From TMED108 sp964386795 (lineage in GTDB: Bacteria > Fidelibacterota > Marinisomatia > Marinisomatales > TCS55), in assembly GCA_964386795.1 (NCBI GenBank), contig CAYLUE010000011.1, forward strand, positions 1 through 39,654: DNA of 39,654 nucleotides, read 5' to 3'. Of the stretch, positions 34,996 through 39,654 are shown piece by piece. A program made the translations under genes and the position numbers. Numbering within the stretch: position 1 is the stretch's first letter; the number at the start of each line of letters is the position of its first letter. The notes below the pieces were generated by a model, which was not told where the DNA came from, ran no database searches, and worked only from the letters and a program-made list of their open reading frames with translations.

Positions 34996-35835
34996 ATTAT
35001 ATTTATTCAAATAAGATCTTAATTCATCTACCATCTCAACACTATGTGTTCTTTCATTAGTTTCTAGATTAATTAGCGTTGCTTGCTCAACCCTATTAAC
35101 CATATCTAAAGTTTTTTCATAGCTATGTAATATGTCTTTTTTGCCAGAAAAAACCAAAATTCTTTTTTTTATTTGTTCGATTTTATCCTGAAAACTATAT
35201 TTTTTAAAGCTCAATGCTGAGCGACGAGTTCTTCCGAGATGAATATTATCTAAGACGTAAGCATATTTATGGTATTGCTTGGAATCAGAATTCATATCAA
35301 TATATTTCTTCTTCATGTACCATTTTGCAAAAGGCTTGATAAACTTATAAAGCTGAGTTGGAATAACGGCTATAATAATGATTAGAAATCGTGGGATATT
35401 AAATTCAATATTTGGGCCAATAAGTACCGCCAAGTATGGATTTAATTTATTTTCAGCCATTGCATCAAGAATTGCGGTTGCACCCATTGAGCTTCCAAAG
35501 GCTATAAAGCTATTATCATCTATATCATGTAACTGCACGGCTTTAGCGATATCATCTCCAATATTTTGAATACTAATTTTTTGTTCTTTTACATGTTTTG
35601 CTGAACTCTTTTCCCTTGTCTCGATATAATAAATCTCAAAATGCTTGGTCATTTCTTTGAGAACAATTTCCCATCCTTGAATGAATGAACCCCAACCTGC
35701 TATGAAAACTACAGGAGGATATTTTGAAATATTTTTCGGTGAAAAACGAACTTCAAATAGCTGGATATCATTAGAAACTTTTAGATATCGTGTTTGAATT
35801 TTGGTACCTGGGCTACAATAATCAGAATAATTCAT
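34984..35835 (-). CDS. Alpha/beta hydrolase
   Basis: The 283-residue protein has the alpha/beta-hydrolase layout: FIAGWGSFIQGWE (oxyanion-hole region), FGSSMGATAILDAM (nucleophile Ser in GxSxG form), GKKDILHSYE with the likely acid Asp, and ERTHSVEM with the likely catalytic His. The substrate is unknown; esterase or lipase-like activity is likely. It has no signal peptide, though PRFLIIIIAVIPTQLYKFIK may lie at the membrane. It overlaps the TAtT lipoprotein gene tail to tail. Confidence 0.85.
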   Translation of the reverse strand: MNYSDYCSPGTKIQTRYLKVSNDIQLFEVRFSPKNISKYPPVVFIAGWGSFIQGWEIVLKEMTKHFEIYYIETREKSSAKHVKEQKISIQNIGDDIAKAVQLHDIDDNSFIAFGSSMGATAILDAMAENKLNPYLAVLIGPNIEFNIPRFLIIIIAVIPTQLYKFIKPFAKWYMKKKYIDMNSDSKQYHKYAYVLDNIHLGRTRRSALSFKKYSFQDKIEQIKKRILVFSGKKDILHSYEKTLDMVNRVEQATLINLETNERTHSVEMVDELRSYLNKYNLFK

Positions 35836-35882
35836 AAGAAAAGAATTCGAAAGATATTAACCTCTTTCAAGTGAATAGATGT

Positions 35883-37640
35883 TTATTTCTTTTTATCTAC
35901 TATATCAATATTTAATTCTGATAATTGGTCTTTTGATACAGAGCTAGGAGAATCATCCATTAAAGAAGATGCTGATGTAGTCTTTGGAAACGCAATAACA
36001 TCGCGAATATTGCTTGAGCCTGATAAAATCATAATCAATCTATCAAAACCAAAAGCAATACCACCATGTGGAGGAGTGCCGTACTTAAGAGCCTCAACTA
36101 AAAATCCAAATCTTGAACTAATCTCTTCTTTATCCATACCTAATAATTCAAAGATTTTTGATTGAAAATCAGGTTGATGATTTCTAATTGACCCTCCTGC
36201 TATTTCATAGCCATTCATCGTAAGGTCATAGCCACGAGATTTTAATGCGGCAGGGTCAGAATTAAGATCATCAATATTAGTAGAAGCTGGAGCTGTAAAG
36301 GGATGATGTCTTGCAACATACCTATCAGAATCACTATCAAATTCAAACATAGGGAAGTCAGTTATCCAAACAGGATTAAATTTAGTTGAATCACATAATC
36401 CTTCCTCCTTACCAATTAATACTCTAAGAGTGCCCAGCGCGGTTAGTACAACTTCTTTTTCATCTCCAATTAAAAAGATAATGTCACCATCTTCCATATT
36501 GGTAGATTGAATTATATCTTTTTGAATAGCGCTATCGAAGAATTTTGAAATGCCCCCTGTGAGCTCATCTGACTCCATCTTCATCCATGCTAAACCTTTG
36601 GCCTTGTATTTCTTGACATAATCTGTATAATCATCAATATTTTTTCTAGAATACTTAGCGCCTGACTTAACCACAACTGCCTTAACACAAGGGGATGATT
36701 TAAATGCATTGAACTCGGATTGATCAGTATGGCTTTTTACATCGATCAAATGCATTTCAAATCTAGTATCGGGTTTATCTGACCCATAAAGCTCCATTGA
36801 CTCATCATAGGTCAGTCGTGGAAATGTTTTTGGCAAATCAATATTTTTGACTGATTTGAATATATGCTGAGTTAATCCTTCCATTTCTTTAAAAATTACT
36901 TCTTCATCAATAAATGACATCTCAATATCAATTTGAGTAAACTCAGGCTGCCTATCAGCTCTTAAATCCTCATCCCTAAAACATTTAACAATTTGAAAAT
37001 ACCTATCATATCCAGAAATCATCAATATTTGCTTATAGACCTGGGGAGATTGTGGAAGCGCATAAAACTTTCCATGATGAATTCTACTTGGGACTAGATA
37101 ATCCCTTGCGCCTTCAGGGGTTGACTTCATCAACACAGGGGTTTCGACTTCAATAAAATCTTTTTTTGCTAAATAGCTTCGCACTGCTTGGTATGCATTG
37201 TGTCGCGTCTTAATATTTTGTTGTAATTCATCAGTGCGTAGTTCAAGATATCTAAACTTTAACCTTAGATCTTCTTCCGCACTAGTTCGATCAGAAATCA
37301 CAAATGGTAGTGGATCCGCATAATTTAAAATTTCCATTGTGGATACATAAACTTCAATTTCACCTGTGGGCATATCGGGATTAACTGAATTCTTCTCTCT
37401 ATCGCGAACCTTGCCAGAAATAGACAATACATCTTCCATGGATAGTTTTTTTACTTGCTCAAAATCACCACTATAATTATCAGAATTAAAGACAATTTGT
37501 GTCTTTCCATACCTATCGCGCAGATCAACAAAGACTACCTGACCATGAAGGCGCACGGTATTAACCCATCCATTTAATATAACAGATTTTTCACAATCAT
37601 TAGATTGCAATTCACCACATGTATGTGTTCTAATATTCAT
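35883..37640 (-). CDS. aspS: Aspartyl-tRNA synthetase
   Basis: The 585-residue class II synthetase is of bacterial type. It has an OB-fold anticodon domain (1-105), motif 2 in CFRDEDLRADRQPEFTQID, an inserted GAD domain (about 280-420), and motif 3 in GGIAFGFDRLIMILSG. It charges tRNA-Asp, or tRNA-Asn too if it is non-discriminating; the window does not settle this. It is monocistronic-looking, with a 78-bp gap to atpC upstream and 47 bp to the hydrolase gene. Confidence 0.97.
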   Translation of the reverse strand: MNIRTHTCGELQSNDCEKSVILNGWVNTVRLHGQVVFVDLRDRYGKTQIVFNSDNYSGDFEQVKKLSMEDVLSISGKVRDREKNSVNPDMPTGEIEVYVSTMEILNYADPLPFVISDRTSAEEDLRLKFRYLELRTDELQQNIKTRHNAYQAVRSYLAKKDFIEVETPVLMKSTPEGARDYLVPSRIHHGKFYALPQSPQVYKQILMISGYDRYFQIVKCFRDEDLRADRQPEFTQIDIEMSFIDEEVIFKEMEGLTQHIFKSVKNIDLPKTFPRLTYDESMELYGSDKPDTRFEMHLIDVKSHTDQSEFNAFKSSPCVKAVVVKSGAKYSRKNIDDYTDYVKKYKAKGLAWMKMESDELTGGISKFFDSAIQKDIIQSTNMEDGDIIFLIGDEKEVVLTALGTLRVLIGKEEGLCDSTKFNPVWITDFPMFEFDSDSDRYVARHHPFTAPASTNIDDLNSDPAALKSRGYDLTMNGYEIAGGSIRNHQPDFQSKIFELLGMDKEEISSRFGFLVEALKYGTPPHGGIAFGFDRLIMILSGSSNIRDVIAFPKTTSASSLMDDSPSSVSKDQLSELNIDIVDKKK

Positions 37641-37718
37641 AAATGATTTAGTTAAATTTATAAAAAAATTCTTGATACGCTAAATGTTTCAAGAATAAGA
37701 AGGAAAAAAGGTTGGAAG

Positions 37719-38114
37719 CTATTTTCTTGAAATAGATAAACGATTCATAGCTCGTGCAAGCGCTAACTCTGCTCTTTTAGGATCAACACCTTCTTTTGAC
37801 TTTAAACGATCCTTGGCGCGCTTTAAAGAAGCCTCAGCTCTTTGCTTATCTATTTCTTCAGCTTCTTCAATCGTTTCTACAAGAAGCTCAACTTTATCAC
37901 CGGATATCTCAGCAAATCCACCACTCGTTGCATAAATCAGGTCATTATTATCTTGAGATATTTTAATCTCTCCTAAATTAAGTGCGATCAGGGCATCGCG
38001 ATGGCCAGATAAAACACCAAATAATCCATCCATTCCAGGGCAGCGCAGATATGTGACATTATCTTTTTTTAAGGCTCGGGTTGGAGTAACTATTTCTAGG
38101 CTAAAAGTTTTCAT
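37719..38114 (-). CDS. atpC: F1 ATP synthase epsilon subunit
   Basis: The 131-residue protein has the epsilon beta-sandwich start FSLEIVTPTRALKKDNVTYL with PGMDGLFGVLSGHRD. Its C-terminal helical hairpin includes AEASLKRAKDRLKS and AELALARAMNRL. Epsilon couples F1 rotation and inhibits ATPase activity. It starts 11 bp after atpD, the usual order. Confidence 0.96.
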   Translation of the reverse strand: MKTFSLEIVTPTRALKKDNVTYLRCPGMDGLFGVLSGHRDALIALNLGEIKISQDNNDLIYATSGGFAEISGDKVELLVETIEEAEEIDKQRAEASLKRAKDRLKSKEGVDPKRAELALARAMNRLSISRK

Positions 38115-38125
38115 AAAAAATAATT

Positions 38126-39643
38126 TTATTCTTGATCTGAATTTTGTTCAGCAGATGACTCTTCAGTTTCAACTTCTTCTTTATCTTGTTCACTTTCTCC
38201 ACTAGAAGGCTTCTCTTCCTTTTTTGATTTATCATCGGAGCTATCTGATTTTACATCTTTGCTTTTATCAAAAGCCTCATCAATTGATCCAACATATGAA
38301 AACGCATTTTCAGGGATTTCATCAGCTTCACCATTTAAAATTGCTTCGAAACCTGAAACGGTATCCTCAAGTTCAACATATCTACCTGGAGTTCCAGTGA
38401 ATTGTTCTGCGACAAAAAATGGTTGAGAGAAAAATTTCTGAATTTTCCTTGCTCTAGAAACAGTTAATTTATCTTCATCAGACAATTCATCCATTCCTAA
38501 GATTGCAATAATATCTTGAAGATCTTTATACTTTTGCAGGACGCCCTCAACATTTCTTGCTACATTATAGTGACGATCACCAATTATCCTAGGATCTAAA
38601 ATTCTTGAAGTTGATGCTAATGGGTCAACTGCAGGATAGATACCCAATTCAGCAATTTTTCTTTCAAGAACTGATGTTGCGTCCAAATGAGCAAAGGCTG
38701 TTGCAGGCGCTGGGTCAGTTAAATCATCTGCGGGTACATATACCGCCTGTACTGATGTAATAGATCCTTTTTTTGTTGATGTAATTCTTTCTTGAAGCTC
38801 TCCCATTTCCGTTGATAAGGTTGGCTGATAACCCACCGCAGAAGGCATTCTTCCCAAAAGAGCAGATACTTCAGATCCTGCCTGAGTAAATCTAAAAATA
38901 TTATCAACAAACAATAAAACATCTCTTCCTTCATCATCTCTAAAAAACTCAGCCATAGCCAATCCACTTAGAGCGACCCTTAAACGAGCTCCAGGAGGTT
39001 CATTCATTTGACCAAACACCATTGTTGTTTTATCAATCACCCCAGACTCGGTCATTTCATTATAAAGATCATTACCTTCTCTAGTTCGCTCACCAACTCC
39101 TGCAAAAACAGAATAACCACCATGCTCCGTTGCAATATTTCTAATCAATTCTTGAATTAAAACCGTCTTACCTACTCCAGCCCCACCAAACAGACCAGTT
39201 TTTCCTCCTTTAGTATATGGCTCCATAAGGTCAACTACTTTGATTCCAGTAACTAGAATTTCTGTTGAAGTAGTTAATTCTTCATGCTTTGGAGCAGGCC
39301 TATGAATTGGATTCTTTTTATCAGTTTTAAGATCGCCTTTTCCATCAATTACATTGCCAAGAACATCAAAAAGCCTTCCTAACGTTTCTTGGCCAACAGG
39401 TACAGTGATTGGAGAGCCGCTATCAACAACATCCACTCCTCGAGTCAATCCATCCGTTGAATCCATTGCTACTGTTCTAACCATGCTATCACCCAAATGC
39501 TGAGCAACCTCTAAAACTAAAACCCCTTCTTCACCTCTATCAACGCTTAGAGCATTCATAATATTTGGCAAATGGCCGTCTTCGAATGCAACGTCAACTA
39601 CTGCACCCATTATTTGAGAAATTTTTCCAGTCATATTTGACAT
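38126..39643 (-). CDS. atpD: F1 ATP synthase beta subunit with acidic C-terminal tail
   Basis: The 505-residue protein carries GLFGGAGVGKTVLIQELI (P-loop), GERTREGNDLYNEM, DNIFRFTQAGSEVSALLGR and ALAMAEF-type catalytic core sequence, so it is the catalytic beta subunit. The normal core ends near residue 459. It is followed by about 46 residues rich in Glu, Asp, Ser and Lys, which usual AtpD proteins do not have. The ATG is 11 bp from the right window edge, and an alternative in-frame ATG lies at 39634. Any other atp genes would be outside the window. Confidence 0.97.
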   Translation of the reverse strand: MSNMTGKISQIMGAVVDVAFEDGHLPNIMNALSVDRGEEGVLVLEVAQHLGDSMVRTVAMDSTDGLTRGVDVVDSGSPITVPVGQETLGRLFDVLGNVIDGKGDLKTDKKNPIHRPAPKHEELTTSTEILVTGIKVVDLMEPYTKGGKTGLFGGAGVGKTVLIQELIRNIATEHGGYSVFAGVGERTREGNDLYNEMTESGVIDKTTMVFGQMNEPPGARLRVALSGLAMAEFFRDDEGRDVLLFVDNIFRFTQAGSEVSALLGRMPSAVGYQPTLSTEMGELQERITSTKKGSITSVQAVYVPADDLTDPAPATAFAHLDATSVLERKIAELGIYPAVDPLASTSRILDPRIIGDRHYNVARNVEGVLQKYKDLQDIIAILGMDELSDEDKLTVSRARKIQKFFSQPFFVAEQFTGTPGRYVELEDTVSGFEAILNGEADEIPENAFSYVGSIDEAFDKSKDVKSDSSDDKSKKEEKPSSGESEQDKEEVETEESSAEQNSDQE

Positions 39644-39654
39644 ATTAAGAATCC

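Overview
The window is AT-rich, gene-dense bacterial DNA with short spacers and many 4-bp stop/start overlaps. It comes from a Gram-negative-type, aerobically respiring bacterium. I see no phage, insertion sequence or CRISPR array. A DUF5916-type outer-membrane protein, a TAtT lipoprotein, a b6-type split cytochrome b with a large multihaem cytochrome c, and a caa3/aa3-like oxidase cluster together suggest a marine uncultured lineage of the Fibrobacteres-Chlorobi-Bacteroidetes/Marinimicrobia (SAR406) type. That placement is inference from gene content; no rRNA or marker phylogeny was run.

Left part (1-4284, + strand): a compact four-gene block that looks like muropeptide or amino-sugar recycling. 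It holds the C-terminal part of a ROK-like sugar kinase, a SpoIID-domain protein without a signal peptide, an AmpG-like permease, and a NagX/DUF5009-type membrane acyltransferase. Next, on the minus strand (4281-12580), come an EamA transporter, a CBM9/DUF5916 outer-membrane protein, a pterin carbinolamine dehydratase, a MATE exporter, an SLC13-type transporter with RCK_C domains, and a GAF/HD-GYP protein.

Central part (12665-27160) is a respiratory island. A minus-strand oxidase operon runs coxA-coxC-coxD-two tiny membrane proteins-coxB-ctaA-ctaB-SCO-DUF420. One of the tiny genes, 57 aa at 16850-17023, is easily missed. A cupredoxin-like periplasmic protein is transcribed away from coxA and ends at a strong bidirectional terminator. 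On the other side of the terminator is the bc/b6f-like complex operon: a HEAT-repeat membrane protein, a Rieske protein, cytochrome b (N part), cytochrome b (C part), and a 1013-aa octahaem cytochrome c with an N-terminal anchor and coiled coil. A tRNA-Leu(TAG) gene lies 15 nt upstream of the first gene of that operon. CoxB and the octahaem cytochrome, from two different complexes, end in nearly the same acidic tryptophan tail (WGDDEW and WGDDDW). This suggests the complexes are physically coupled and is the most unusual signal in the window.

Right part (27245-39643) is mostly housekeeping on the minus strand: a cystathionine gamma-synthase/lyase-type enzyme, secA, nusB, ilvE, a PhoH-family ATPase, an alpha/beta hydrolase, aspS, and the F1 genes atpC and atpD. 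A TAtT-like lipoprotein is the one + strand gene. SecA lacks the usual C-terminal zinc motif, and AtpD carries a highly acidic C-terminal extension.
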